In this document: piece after piece, positions 24,508-35,904 of the stretch
How positions within the stretch are numbered: position 1 is the first letter of the stretch
Layout of the letters: each line of letters opens with the position of its first letter
From: Toxonevra muliebris
Taxonomy: Eukaryota; Arthropoda; Insecta; Diptera; Pallopteridae
DNA length: 64,000 bases
Assembly (NCBI GenBank): GCA_963691655.1
Contig: OY829328.1
Span: 79,860,400-79,924,399 of the forward strand
Direction of reading: 5' to 3'
Program-made: the position numbers and the translations under genes
Notes under the pieces: model-generated
Database searches by the model: none
Told to the model about the DNA's origin: nothing
Seen by the model: the letters and a program-made list of their open reading frames with translations, nothing else

Positions 24508-25466
24508 TAAGAGAGCCGATATCGTGACTCTTTTCATATGAATAATTTTTTTTATGTTGATCTGGCCCCTGGAAGGCTGATGTTTCACTGTCAATGTTTT
24601 GCTGTCAATGTTTTCTGTTTTTACTCTCTTTTCATCGTTTTGTTTGATGGCCTGTTACACTATCAGTTTTTTGCTGAATGTTATTTTTTACTACTTTTAT
24701 CTGCAACTTTGCTTTTCCAACTAAAAAGTATTTAATCGTATTTTAGAGTGAATGAAAATTCAACATTGGGAATGGAATTGGATAGAAAAAAATTAAAATG
24801 ACAATATGAAATAATGTTGGTGGAAATAGCCACAAATTATACATAAAATATTGCATCTATATATGAAAAACGCAGAAAAATAATCTTTAAAATTTGCGAA
24901 CTATTAAAATAAGCTCCGCCACTTTGTTACTTGGCCATTGAATTACCATGTTTTTATAAAAATTATTTAGTAATTTTTTCACAAACAAATTCACAATCAA
25001 ACAAAAGCCAAACAACGCAAAGGGTGGCAAAGAAAAAAAAGGTATTTAAAAGTTAGTAAAAAGTCTAGTATTTTTCACAAAATTTTAGTATTTTCCAATA
25101 AAATGTAACAGTGTATCTGCAGCAACCCCATTTTATTTGAAGTGATGCAGGTTTTTTTCGTCACTAAAAAAGTTTGAAGTGAAATGTGTTCATTCTCTCT
25201 TTTGCTCAGTGTTAATTTTACAAAGCAACAACAATAGCATTGTTTGACAGCAAAACATTGATCGTGTAACATCGCCCTAACATCGCCCGAATAGAAGCAG
25301 AGCCGTCGGTTCAAATTACCGAGTGATTTACTTTAAAAAAATTTACTGTTATTATTAGTCGTGTTGTTTTTGCAAGTAATTCTTTTACTGAAAATACATA
25401 CATAAATATGAGCGAGCGAGTGTGATTCGGGCCAATGTAATACAAGCAAAGACATCGGCTCTCTCA
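24508..25466. mobile_element. Probable inverted-repeat element, about 0.96 kb
   Basis: AGAGAGCCGATATCGTGACT at about 24511 is matched in reverse complement by AGACATCGGCTCTCTC at about 25450. Further in, GGCTGATGTTTCACTG followed by TCAATGTTTTGCTGTCAA (24575-24608) is matched by its complement at about 25238-25275. Spacing between inner and outer matches differs on the two sides, so the arms have suffered indels. No transposase is present and no target duplication was found. Boundaries are approximate. Confidence 0.5.
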
Positions 25467-25575
25467 ATCTCAATCATCTCAAATTTATTGTTATTTATTT
25501 TTAGTAGTGTATATATATAATATGAGTGTTTGTTGTTCTTGCATGGTTCTTGCAAGAGGCTAACTTTGTTTGCTC

Positions 25576-25860
25576 AGTCAGCTCTTAGATGTGGGATTAA
25601 TCTCATGCGATTTTTTGTATTCCCTTTTGAAGTTTCATGTAGCTCTTATACAGTTAGATTAGTTGCATGAAACTTTTGCGATTATAGATTTCGTCGCTAT
25701 GGAAAAACATTGAGCTACAAAAATTTGGAAAAAGAAATGACAAAAAGTTTCATCAAAATGCTGTTCATGCGATTTTTTCTATCCCCCTGTCGTTTCTTTC
25801 CTCTTCCGTACATTTTTCCAAGTTGCATGAGACAAATATCTCACCGTCTAAGAGCAGACT
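25576..25860. mobile_element. Short inverted-repeat element (MITE-like), about 285 bp
   Basis: The left end reads AGTCAGCTCTTAGATG with TCTCATGCGA further in. The right end in reverse complement reads AGTCTGCTCTTAGACG with TCTCATGCAA further in. The interior has the direct repeat CATGCGATTTTTTSTATYCC near 25614 and 25769. No coding capacity. The target duplication is not clear, so the superfamily is open. Confidence 0.6.
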
Positions 25861-25865
25861 TATTA

Positions 25866-27310
25866 ACTCTTTTGTATATTTAGATATACACACCCAAAAG
25901 TAAAATTCGTCTGTTTCCGTCCTTTCACTCCCCTCCGCTGTATGCGTTACATTAGTTTCAATGTTACATCGAGTCTGTGCTTTTACACATACCTCTTTAA
26001 AAAAAGAGATAAAACAGACAGATCTCTATTAGGAATTCCAGTGCCACAAAAGGTATAGATAGCAATACAGGCTCCAAAAACATCCTAATAAAAAAAGGAA
26101 GGCTGATGACAAATCTTAGCTTTCCTTCGAAAAGCCTTTTAATACAGTAGCAATAATCAAAATTGGGAAGGAGGAGTTTTATCATCAAACTTATTAGATT
26201 ATTGGATAGTTAGGTGCAGTCAGAGTAATAGTGTTGAGTTATTTTCGCGCTTATGGTGCTATACACCACCTCTTGCTTTACACTTCGCCAATCGAATTCT
26301 GCATAAAATTGTAGGTCTCTTCCATTCGTGTGCAAATATATCTCACACAATATAAATGAATGCGAAAAGCTTGGTTTAGCCTTTGTTGTACCATAAAAGA
26401 AGAAAAACGTTTGGGTCTATCAAACGAGTTGTTGTTTCGAATCCGCCTGTGATACTTTTTATATACAAAAAATTAAATTTAAAAATATCAAAAAGTGTTA
26501 TAAAAAAACTAAAGTTCGACTTGATTCACTTAGATTGAAATTGTTGAAATTTAGACTCTTTCTTCTGATTTTACATACCAACATTATTATTACAAATATT
26601 TATACTTTATTGAAATTCTGTTAACAAGCCAAACATAATTTTTATCTAATTTCGATCGATTCGAAATATTTAAAACTATCTATCTAAAAATAGTTTGGGT
26701 AGAAGCACAGAAAAATTCTTTAAGCTTTAATGCTGAAATCTGCTTTGAATTGCAAAACGAATTTTTTAAAGGCTGGCACACACCCATACATACTTACTCA
26801 CATAACATATGAATGATAAATGTTATGATAGAAGAAACCTACGATACAATCAAAATTCGCTTAAAAATATTTTAACGTACGTATATTAAACGTCAAAACA
26901 TTGGCACCAACTTGATAAATAATAAATTGACAGTTATGAAGCTTAATAGAAAATAAAAAAAAATTAAAAAATTGGTAACATGCATTTTTTTTTTTTTAAC
27001 AAGACCCAAAACTACAAGCCAGAAACAGAAAATTTACATGTGTATGTATGTGTGCTTGTATAAGTATAAAAATTCGTATGTAATTGTGTTTATGGAACGC
27101 GGTATATGATTTGTTTTTGTTTTTCCCAATACTATTTTGCATACAAATAAATAAATAAATATCGTAAACAAGAAATAGACGAACGTATTAAATTGAAATG
27201 AGCGTAAATTAAATTCCAAATCAACATACACAATTTGTGTATGTACAATGTACGAATTGAAAATATTTACACGTGTAAACATATATAGGTATTCGTGGTA
27301 TATGTATGTA

Positions 27311-27345
<35 letters not shown>

Positions 27346-27960
27346 TTATTTTCAATTGCAGCTCGTATAGAAGTACGGCTATAAGCAAATGCAAACCATA
27401 AAATATAAAATCAACACACAACGAAAAAATTTAATTAATGCAAATGTAAATGAATGGGAGAAGAGTTACAGTGAACCCTGGATTAATTGATTCAAGAAGT
27501 TCATGTTTGAAAAAATTCCCAGAATTTATAAACATTTTCTTTGGGTGGTTAGAGGTAGACGCTCGGTGGATATCATTGTATATTTTAATTGTCAATGAAG
27601 TAAATAGTTTATAGAATCATGTCTTATCAAATCACCTCAAGGTATATCTAGGAGAATTTCGAACAATTACGTAAAATCTGTAAGTAAAATAAAAGATTCA
27701 GTACACTTAGATTCTGAGTCCAGCAGAGTAAAAAAGCTAAATTCAAGCATTTAATTCGCCTCAGTTTTATTCAAGAAATTCACCTTCTTGAACTGTTATA
27801 TATTATGAGGTTTAACACTAACCTACCAAACTTGACCTTTGAGATCCCATCCAGATCATACAAGAAAGTTAGAATAAATATCCGGCTTATGCATTATCTT
27901 AATCTTTTCTTCGTTATCACGCAAGTAGAGTGTCATTACCATTCTCGGTTTGGCGAAATA
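25866..27960. other. AT-rich non-coding DNA with microsatellites
   Basis: Nothing recognised except simple sequence: (TG)n flanked by (TATG)n at about 27301-27345 and T/A homopolymers near 26986-26998. Confidence 0.55.
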
Positions 27961-27964
27961 TTAA

Positions 27965-28426
27965 CCCTTTCGGTACCTTTGGCCACCAGTGATCCAAAAT
28001 AGATATTTTTTCCAAATACACCAAATTTTTAATATCTTCTGGGAAAAGTATTTTCTCAAACCCTAAGATATTTAATGGAAACTTTATGAAAACTTTTTTA
28101 CAATGAATTTGGAATCAAATAGTGTAAATCTGGATTAGGTTTTGGTCTATCATTTCTAGTTTCGTTACGGTCAAGAAAGGATTAAGTGAATAATTAATGA
28201 TAAGTAACTTTGTCTATCCTTAAAAAAGAAAAATCTATTAAAAATGTACAGAAAAAGTTTGCGAAAAATTCCCACTGAGGCCAGCTGGGTCATCGGTGAC
28301 CTATGAAAATTCTAGCCTCCAGAGGCAAAAAATCTCTATTTTGTAACAAGAAATGGAGGCCAGAGAATATGAATCCGGATTTAGGTTTGCGCTATTTCCT
28401 ATGGTTTTCTTACGGTCTCAAATGGG
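27965..28426. mobile_element. Possible piggyBac-like non-autonomous element between TTAA sites
   Basis: The element starts CCCTTTCGGTACC and ends GGTCTCAAATGGG, so both ends begin CCC when read inward, and each is bordered by TTAA (27961-27964 and 28427-28430). This is the terminal pattern of piggyBac-type elements. Beyond the first few bases the ends match only weakly. Inside, a segment of about 60 bp containing GGATTAGGTTTTG and TTACGGTC occurs twice (about 28128-28190 and 28374-28430). No ORF. Confidence 0.45.
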
Positions 28427-28619
28427 TTAATATTAGTTAACATTATTCGAGCTATTTTTTTTTTTTAAATATCTGCGAAGTTCAACCAGATTCAAAAAAT
28501 GCACAAACCTGGTCGATATTTCCATGGAAATAAGTTGCAAAAAAGGTTCATCACTATTAGCACGGACTGGAGCCCTTCTCAAAATGTAAATGCTTGAAAT
28601 CTTTCTTCAGAGTATCTGC

Positions 28620-28960
28620 TTCTTACTTTTTTTGAGTAGAGGTCTTAGTTTTAGTCTAAAATTTTTAATTTTGATTCAATATTTTTTATAAAATTTGGAA
28701 AATTTTTTATCTGAATTATGGTCTAAATTTTAGAATGAATTTGGTTGGATGGAATTCGGTTTGAGTTTTGGTCTGATTTTTAGTTTGATTCTTTGTCTGT
28801 CTTCGAGCCTAATTTTCAGTCCGAGTTTTGTCTGATTTGGGGTGAATTTTGCCCCGATTTTTAATTTCGTTCTTGATATGGATTTGGTTTAACATATGAG
28901 TTTTCATAAAATTATTGAACTGGATTGTGGTTTGATTTTTGCTTTAAATTCAACAAAAAA
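28620..28960. repeat. Inverse-orientation copy of the CAGACCAAAA repeat family
   Basis: GGTCTGATTTTTAGTTTGAT and related words recur; they are the reverse complement of the units at 17380-18600. Strongly degenerate. Confidence 0.6.
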
Positions 28961-29298
28961 AAAACTTACCAAATTCAGCCCTACTCTCAAACCCAAATTC
29001 TAGATAAACCACTACTTAAGGGATAGCATTATTTTACTTAAACTGTTGCATCAAACTGATTAGCTATAAGCACCCTATAACCTTCTAGGGTTAAAAAGAG
29101 GTTAGGCACGGAATATATAAATGTGATGTTAATGTATTCGTTTAAAAAGAAAAGAAAAAGACTTTCTACGAATTGTTGTTAGGAAGCATGCTTTTCTTTT
29201 TCCCTTGTGACATAGAGAGCACCTTTTGCATACATTTATATCTACATATAAAATAGGGAATTCTCTACATTCATGTTCACTTAAGAGTAATGCCTTAA

Positions 29299-29638
29299 AC
29301 ACAATTTGGCGACGGACGACGGGTAATCCGCTGACGGGTACCCGCTGTCAAAATTAGAACGCACTTAACACTATGAAATCGCCTTCCCGCCGAAAGGTGC
29401 CCGTCGACTTAGATTTATTTACATTTTTCCGTCGGGCGACGACGACACAGAGTTGCATATCTGATCAGCTGATTGTTAGTTTATTCGAATAGTTCCAATT
29501 TATAGCGGTAATTATTTTTATTATTCTCACTACTTTTTCAAAAGAATGTTCGTATTTCTTCAAACGAATTTCATGACGACAACGGGTCAGTTGTACTCTA
29601 CCCGTCAGCGGATTTCCTGTCGCCCGTTGTAATTGTGT
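29299..29638. mobile_element. 340-bp TTAA-flanked MITE with long GC-rich inverted ends
   Basis: The left end reads ACACAATTTGGCGACGGACG, with ATCCGCTGACGGGTA further in. The right end in reverse complement reads ACACAATTACAACGGGCGAC, with ATCCGCTGACGGGTA further in. The inverted ends span about 42 bp and are flanked by TTAA on both sides (29295-29298 and 29639-29642). The terminal GC-richness stands out against the AT-rich surroundings. There is no coding capacity. TTAA targeting suggests piggyBac-type mobilisation, but the ends do not begin with CCC, so the source enzyme is open. Confidence 0.8.
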
Positions 29639-29642
29639 TTAA

Positions 29643-30963
29643 CGCATAAGTTGAACTACACTTATCGTGGTCAGTATGTAGGTATGCACCTAGTTTCCTT
29701 ATGTCTAATTTATGTTATCGCATTTTTATACATTTTTTCTGATTTGATTTTTTTTCTTGTAGTTAAAATTTATGCGCTTTGCACACAATTTTTTATTTTT
29801 ATTTTTATTTTTTTCTTAACATTTCGTTAAATTTTTAATCAGAATTTTAATCCTGACTTGTGTTTTTCGTTGTTGTTGGTATTATTATGCGTTCAAATAG
29901 TGTTAAAGTTGCTTGTCCTATTGTTATTCACATTGTTCTGGTTGTTGTTGTTGTTTCTGTTATAAATCGCGTATGCAACGCATGCCATTTTTTTCTTCTT
30001 GTTAGTTTACATTTTTTTTATATGACGTTCGAATTCGTTCAGAATTTACAATTAATTTTTTTTATAAATTTTTTTATACGACATTTTTTCGATTTTTTAT
30101 TTCACTACATTTTGACACTTGAAAAGTATTTATTTTAAAATCTCATTAAAATTCAATTACGAATTCAAATTATTTAAAATGGGTGCTGCTACTGGCAGCT
30201 ACTATATTGAGCACATAAGTTAGTCATACAAATTATTTAGATTTAATACTCTTTTTTTTAAATACTCGTAGTTGTACTTGGGCAATTTATATTTATATTT
30301 ATGTATATTTAAATGTTATGCGTTTTTAATTGTATTATAAATAAAAATTAACCAAAAAATAACCCTCTAAATTATTTCCGGTACTACATTTATCTTTTAC
30401 AGGTAGGGGTGGGTCTAGGATTTGGATTTGGGGATGGCTGGTTTTATTGAATAATATATAGTTTAAAAAAAGAACAAAAAACCTGTTAAAAAATTTGTGT
30501 AAAATTAAATTTTTGACCAAGAAACAAATAAAAAATTAAAACAAATTCAGATCAGATCGAAATTCAAACCAAAAATTAGTTGAAATATCAGACTGAATTT
30601 CAGATAAAAAAACAGGCCGAAGAAGCACCAATTTATCCGGCTTTAGATTGCTCTAGACAGTTTTTTGGTCTTAGCCCGATTGTACATTAACAGCCCGACA
30701 TATAAAGGGACATTGAAGGAAGAATACCCAAAAATTCATATATCTCTGCACAAGAGACTAGGATCTTAATATTGACCAAATAATTGCCCAGAATTCTTTG
30801 AGTAAAAGATGCGATGATGTATTGAAATATCGTGGTAAGAATATAAAACAATAAATTAAAATAAAAATTTATAATGTAGAGTTCAACTTTCGATTTACTA
30901 TTTTTATAAAATAAATACTCCCTAATTTCAGATGACATTGAGAGAACAGGCGCCTCTGCTTGT
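29643..30963. other. AT-rich non-coding DNA
   Basis: Long T-rich stretches produce hydrophobic frames without homology. A short patch of CAGATCAGATCGAAATTC type near 30540-30620 belongs to the dispersed CAGACCAAAA family. Confidence 0.55.
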
Positions 30964-30971
30964 ATTGCATT

Positions 30972-32274
30972 CAGGGATGCCAACTCATTTTTTCTGTCTC
31001 CCCGATAGCCGTCGAGAAATTCCTCGATTTTCAATCAAATTCCCCGCACCGGTATAATTTTATATTATAACAGCGACACATGCTTAAAATTGATCAAGGT
31101 TAATGTTATTTTAATGCGCTCCAGAACTGGTAGGTTAATAGTAAGGCACTTTCTGACTCCAGAATTCTTTTGACACATGGGGGATTTCATCTCAAAGGAA
31201 CCCACTCTAAAAATCGATTGAGGTCAAATGAATCCGGTGTACCGAGTTACTCGACGTTCATTTTGATAGATAAACACTCAAAGGACTTTCATGGACTTTC
31301 TTTTGACCCAAATAAAAACAAAAAATGTTTCCTATTGTTCACCTTTTGAAAAAGTCAAAATTATTTTTGGTTTTGAAAAAAAAAAAATGGGCACATTTTG
31401 AACTTTTAAGATTTGTTTTTTTTTTTTTATTTTTCGAAAGATTAAATAAGAAAAGTGTTCGATAAAAATTTCCAAATGTAATAGGTGATTAGTTACATGG
31501 ATCCAAAAGAGGGGCTGTTTGAAAAAAAATATATCAATTCTACCGCCCTCCAACTACGCGAATTTTGGCGGACAGTCAAAATTAGTTTTTTCAAAAATTG
31601 GACCTTTTTTCGAAAGGGCAACGTTACAAATTGAGGAAAAAATTTACCAAACTTTTTTTTCTATTATATCCTGGGGCCATTGTTGTATAGAAAAACATAT
31701 GTATTTAAATTTTAGACCGTACGTGCCAATGGCAAAAACCTTGTATTGAGAAGAACGGGTTCAAAGTTTTGTCTATCGGTTTTTAAATATATCGGACCCA
31801 ACGGAATCCCAACGGACCTTCCTTCCGCCCAATACGACAGAGAGGCGCATCTGCATAACGCACAGATCGGTGACAGATGCAATCGCAGTCTGGAATTATT
31901 AACATATTAATCAGCAGGTGCTGGACAAAGGCATAGCATAGCCTTTCTGAACGGCCGAAGCGCAGCGCGACTGTTTTGGCCTGACTGAACCTCGCCGCTA
32001 TAATCGTCTATATCTGCGAAAGCACTTCGAGTTTCTCTCTGAAAGTTTTACAAAACATTTTTTAAAAATTAATTTCTCCAAATCAAGAAAGAGCAGGGCG
32101 TCTTAAGAAGAGATGAAGATTATAAGACCCAATATATGAAGTATTGCAAAAGGTAAACGATTTACATTACATTACATTACACAATTCCACGCAAAAAACA
32201 GCTCATTCCCCGATTCCCCATACTAAGTAAAATTCTCCACAAATCGGGGAATTTTTCGCAAGTTGGCATCGCTG
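30972..32274. mobile_element. Non-autonomous hAT element, 1303 bp, CAGGGATGCCAACT ends
   Basis: The left end is CAGGGATGCCAACTC and the right end in reverse complement is CAGCGATGCCAACTT. A perfect 8-bp target duplication ATTGCATT sits at 30964-30971 and 32275-32282. CCCCGAT-rich subterminal sequence follows at both ends. No transposase frame is present. A GC-richer patch at about 31800-32000 differs in composition from the rest. The interior 31240-31560 matches the reverse complement of 50765-51075, so part of this element exists elsewhere in the window. Confidence 0.93.
31240..31560. repeat. Dispersed repeat shared, inverted, with 50765-51075
   Basis: Shared words include TTCATTTTGATAGATAAACA, GGATCCATGTAACTAATCAC (complement here) and the TTTCTTTTGACCCAAA region, in the same order but opposite strand. 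It lies wholly inside the hAT at 30972-32274. Confidence 0.8.
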
Positions 32275-32282
32275 ATTGCATT

Positions 32283-34100
32283 GAAAAAAATCACAATGTC
32301 GGTTCGTAAAAGTCAACCCGAGAGAGAGAAGCCACAAGCAAATACGAAACAACAATAAAAGAATAAAAATGCGGTATTTACCACACAATTATAGAAAATT
32401 GAAACAAAAGTATTAATTTCATATTTTAGTTATAATGATAATATTTAATAATGAAATAATTGGAAGAGAACTTTCTTCTAATCTAAATTTATACAATTAC
32501 CTAAATTTAAAAAGAAAATAATGTATTTATTCTATACATATAGTTTCACCTTTACAGTGTCTCTCCCTACACATTTATTTATTTTTTTATTTTTTTTTTT
32601 AGAGATATTACGGCTTTGCCAATCTCCGCTTTCGTTGAGGAAAACACAATGTCTTTGCTCTAACTTTAAGCTAAATAAATGTACTAAAATTTTTTGTAAA
32701 AATCTTCCTAGAATAATTATGAATATGAATTTCCTGATATCAAAATCTTATTTGCAATGCCAATAAGTTCTCTTTGCTTTTGAGAATGCTAAGATAAATA
32801 CGCTCTCGCAACCGTTGAATCTTCTTCTTAAAGTAAATTTTCGATAGAAAAACAGTCATTGGTATTCAAAAGTATTAAATCTTTATTAAATAAATACCCG
32901 TATATACTTAAAAACCTAATAGTTCGTTGGAATAAAATTTTCTTGTGCAAAAGTCATCGCTCAAAATTCAATTCAAATCATCTTCATAGGGTATTGAATT
33001 AATTTTGCATATCAAATGCGTTTCCGTTCCACATAAGACGGTCACAGAGTGAAATGAAATACATGCCCGCTCGAAAGGAATTGTCAAATAGTCTAAGTCT
33101 TTCTTGTATGTATAAATGAATGTACACTCAAAAAAAAAAAAAAACCAAGTTTGAACTAAGTAGTTAATAGTTCGTTTATTGAAGCAGTAGAATATATCCC
33201 AATAAGGATTTAAATTTTGTATTAATATTTCCTCCATTGAACAAATGTGCTAAACAAAAACTATGCGAATAAGTTGAAGATCCATATAAATTTCTCTGAG
33301 TGTATGCATGTGTGAATATGTAAAACTATGCAGACAGACATTTTGGACTTTATGTCATCATTTCCGTTTTGAAAATGAGTTTTTCGTTTGGTTTCGATTT
33401 TTTTTTTTTTCGTTTTTTTTTTTTCAAGTTACATACAAAATTAAATGCAAAAGTTTTGTTTTTCTTTGCATTTTACATATGCAAAATGTATACGTTGTTG
33501 TTGTATTTTTGTAGTTTTTTGTTCGATTTGAAATCGAAATGAGGTACAATGCCCCCTCCCAAGCTTCCATTGCCTGTTGGTGGCGTTGGTCTGGTTGGTG
33601 TTTTTTAAAATGCGCATATGTATGTGTGTATGTATATGTAGATGTAATTGCATATGTATGTGTATATGTAAAAAGCCTGGCTGTTATTGGAGTTGTTATT
33701 TGTTGTTGCTATAAAGTCAAGAAGGTCGCATATTTATTGGCTTTGCGAGTTGTTAGTTTTACTGTTGTTCTTGTTGTTTGTTGTTTTTGTTATTATTATG
33801 GATTTTTCTATGTGGCATTTCGTAAGTGGAGCAAAAATACTGCAGCATAAATTTTTCCTTTTTTTTTTTTTTTTTTTTTTTTTTTGGTTTTTTGATTTAT
33901 TTATTTTTTATGTGTTTCGTTTGTTGTTTTCTTCTATAGCAAAAAATTCCTGATTTTTATATTTTTATTTTGCAATCGCTATGAAATGGTGCGACATTTT
34001 TGCTGGTAGCTAAAACAAACTTGTTTAATATTAAAAACTTCGAATTGTGGGGAATTCCAATAAGAATCGTCTATCATCGACACATCTTAAATTTTATATA
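32283..34100. other. AT-rich non-coding DNA
   Basis: No coding homology. (TATG)n patches occur near 33615-33670, GTT-rich stretches near 33690-33800 and a poly(T) run of about 27 at 33860-33886. Confidence 0.55.
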
Positions 34101-34108
34101 CTAGCAAT

Positions 34109-35506
34109 CAAGGCCGTATTTAGGGGGGAACTTTTGGGGGTTCTGACCGATTTGTTTTCTTTGACATGAGATTTAATTTCGGATTCAAAGAGAGAAGGCT
34201 GGATGCTGAGCAATCCTGCATTCATAGTTTTTCTAAGTCAGTCACTGTTTTTGATTTAAGGTTTCGTCCTGAAACTGAGTTTGAAAAGTTTACAAATTAA
34301 TAAAAACTAGAAAAAATGATCGGATTCTTGTAAAATTAAGCTTATTTAAAAGGTAATAAAAAGCAATATTTTATAATGTAGTATATTTGGAGTTTTTCTA
34401 TCATCAGATGGCTCTTTCACCCTGATATCGTCCGCCGCCATATTTGATCCACCATTTTGAATTTTTAAAATCTGACAGCTGATTTGTAACCGGCGGTCTT
34501 TAAAACACTTCGGACCACTGCACTTTTCATTATGTCTGACAGTAGGTATAAGTTAGATAAGATCCGTTGTGTACTTTTTTTCCTGCACCCCTAGATATAA
34601 ATACACCCCCTAATTTAAGGGCGCATGTGAGCAATTTTTGCTTAGGGCTCATTTGAAAGATTTATCTCTTAATTTCTAATATTAGCAAAGTTTGTAGCAC
34701 GATAAGGTTCAGCTCTAAAATGGAAAAAACGCTATTTTTAAGGGTTTATATCCCATTTTTTTTTTTAAACGTAATGGGAAGTTTTTGATCCCAGCATGAG
34801 AAATTCATTTGCAAACACTAGGAACTATGTTATTCGCAAAACCTATGCAGGGCAGTATTATTGGATCAGCTCCAAAGTTTTAGGAGACTTCTTAAAATGG
34901 AATTAATTCTTTAAAGCCATTATTGCTAAGAGCACCCTGACTCTGAAGATCTCTTAAATGGTGTAACTGCACGAATTCGGGGAACATATGCCAACTTCAT
35001 GCGGATTCCTCATCATTGATAAAGGCCCAAATTCTCACCGATAAAATGAGCATCTGACTATTATTCACATTTTTTGCAACGGGTACAATGAAATTATGTC
35101 CTTCACGATAAAAAAAAATGCATTGGAATCCAGATTCAATAATATTTATTTGAAAAAAAAAAAATTAAATTGGTTACTCTGCGAGTGAATTTTTTGTAAT
35201 TTTCGGCCATTTTTTTTTTTAGGTTTTTAGGTTAAGATTAAAGAAACTCGAGAGCAAATATTTTTTCTAAAGCTTCTAGACATTTATCTACTTTTGTCTC
35301 TAAGCTGAAAATGAATCGCAATCATTTACCTAGGGGAAAAAAGTTCCCCAAAGTGGAGATTGATCTCTCTTCCTTCATATTACCTTCCTCCCGCCCCGCT
35401 GTGTTCGAAATGAAATTTGGACCCCGGGTATCGATAGATCATACCTGAAACTAGTTGGCGTATATTTAATTATATCCCCCCGAAAAAAAGCCTGGCTACG
35501 GCCTTG
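34109..35506. mobile_element. Non-autonomous hAT element, 1398 bp (copy 2, inverted)
   Basis: It begins CAAGGCCGTATTTAGGGGGG and ends with the complement of CAAGGCCGTAGCCAGGC. It is the reverse-orientation relative of 13872-14807. Shared interior landmarks include CTGATTCAGGACGAAACTTT, AAAAGTAGATAAATGTCT and the AAAAAATTCACT region, all complemented here. Flanks CTAGCAAT (34101-34108) and CTAGGCAT (35507-35514) agree at six of eight positions, a decayed 8-bp duplication. It is about 460 bp longer than copy 1 and carries extra material around 34400-34560. No transposase. Confidence 0.88.
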
Positions 35507-35514
35507 CTAGGCAT

Positions 35515-35729
35515 CGCCTTTGTGGTCTAGTTGGAGCGTGCCAGATTCTTGTCTCAGATGTCATGGATTTGGTTCTCGGCTAGGTTGTGATTTTTTTTTT
35601 ATCTATATTCCTTTCTTTCTTCTTTTCTTTATTTTATAGCTTGATGCAATAGATTTTGTAGGTCTCAGTGCCTGACTTTCGGGTCGTCCCATGCTTTAAA
35701 TAATATTAATAATAATAATAATAGCCAGA
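35515..35729 (+). mobile_element. tRNA-derived SINE with (TAA)n tail
   Basis: The head contains TGGTCTAGTTGG (35522-35533), a good Pol III A box of tRNA type. A degenerate B box, GGTTCTCGGC, lies at 35571-35580, at tRNA-like spacing. A T-rich body follows, then AGTGCCTGACTTTC and GGGTCGTCCCA, and a (TAA)n tail ending near 35724. The last ~60 bp match the 3' end of the LINE fragment at 45251-45499. A tRNA head plus a LINE-matching tail is the standard structure of a SINE that borrows LINE machinery. The element starts right at the hAT boundary, so its 5' end may be trimmed. It does not encode protein. Confidence 0.7.
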
Positions 35730-35904
35730 TCAGATTAAATGTTTTGAATAGACATCAGAGTTTCTGTTTCGAGAGCTCTTGAGTTCCAGTGCATTAAAAA
35801 TAACCACAGTTTAGAATCCTAGAAAAAAAATTTTCTTCACATTTTCAAATTCTAAAATTTCACAAGTCTGAAAAATTTTTAGATTGTGCCTAGGTCCGAA
35901 TCCA

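Noticed and set aside
29633..30138. Hydrophobic membrane-protein-like frames
   Set aside because: T-rich DNA gives Phe/Leu/Ile runs in any frame; no motif or start context supports them.
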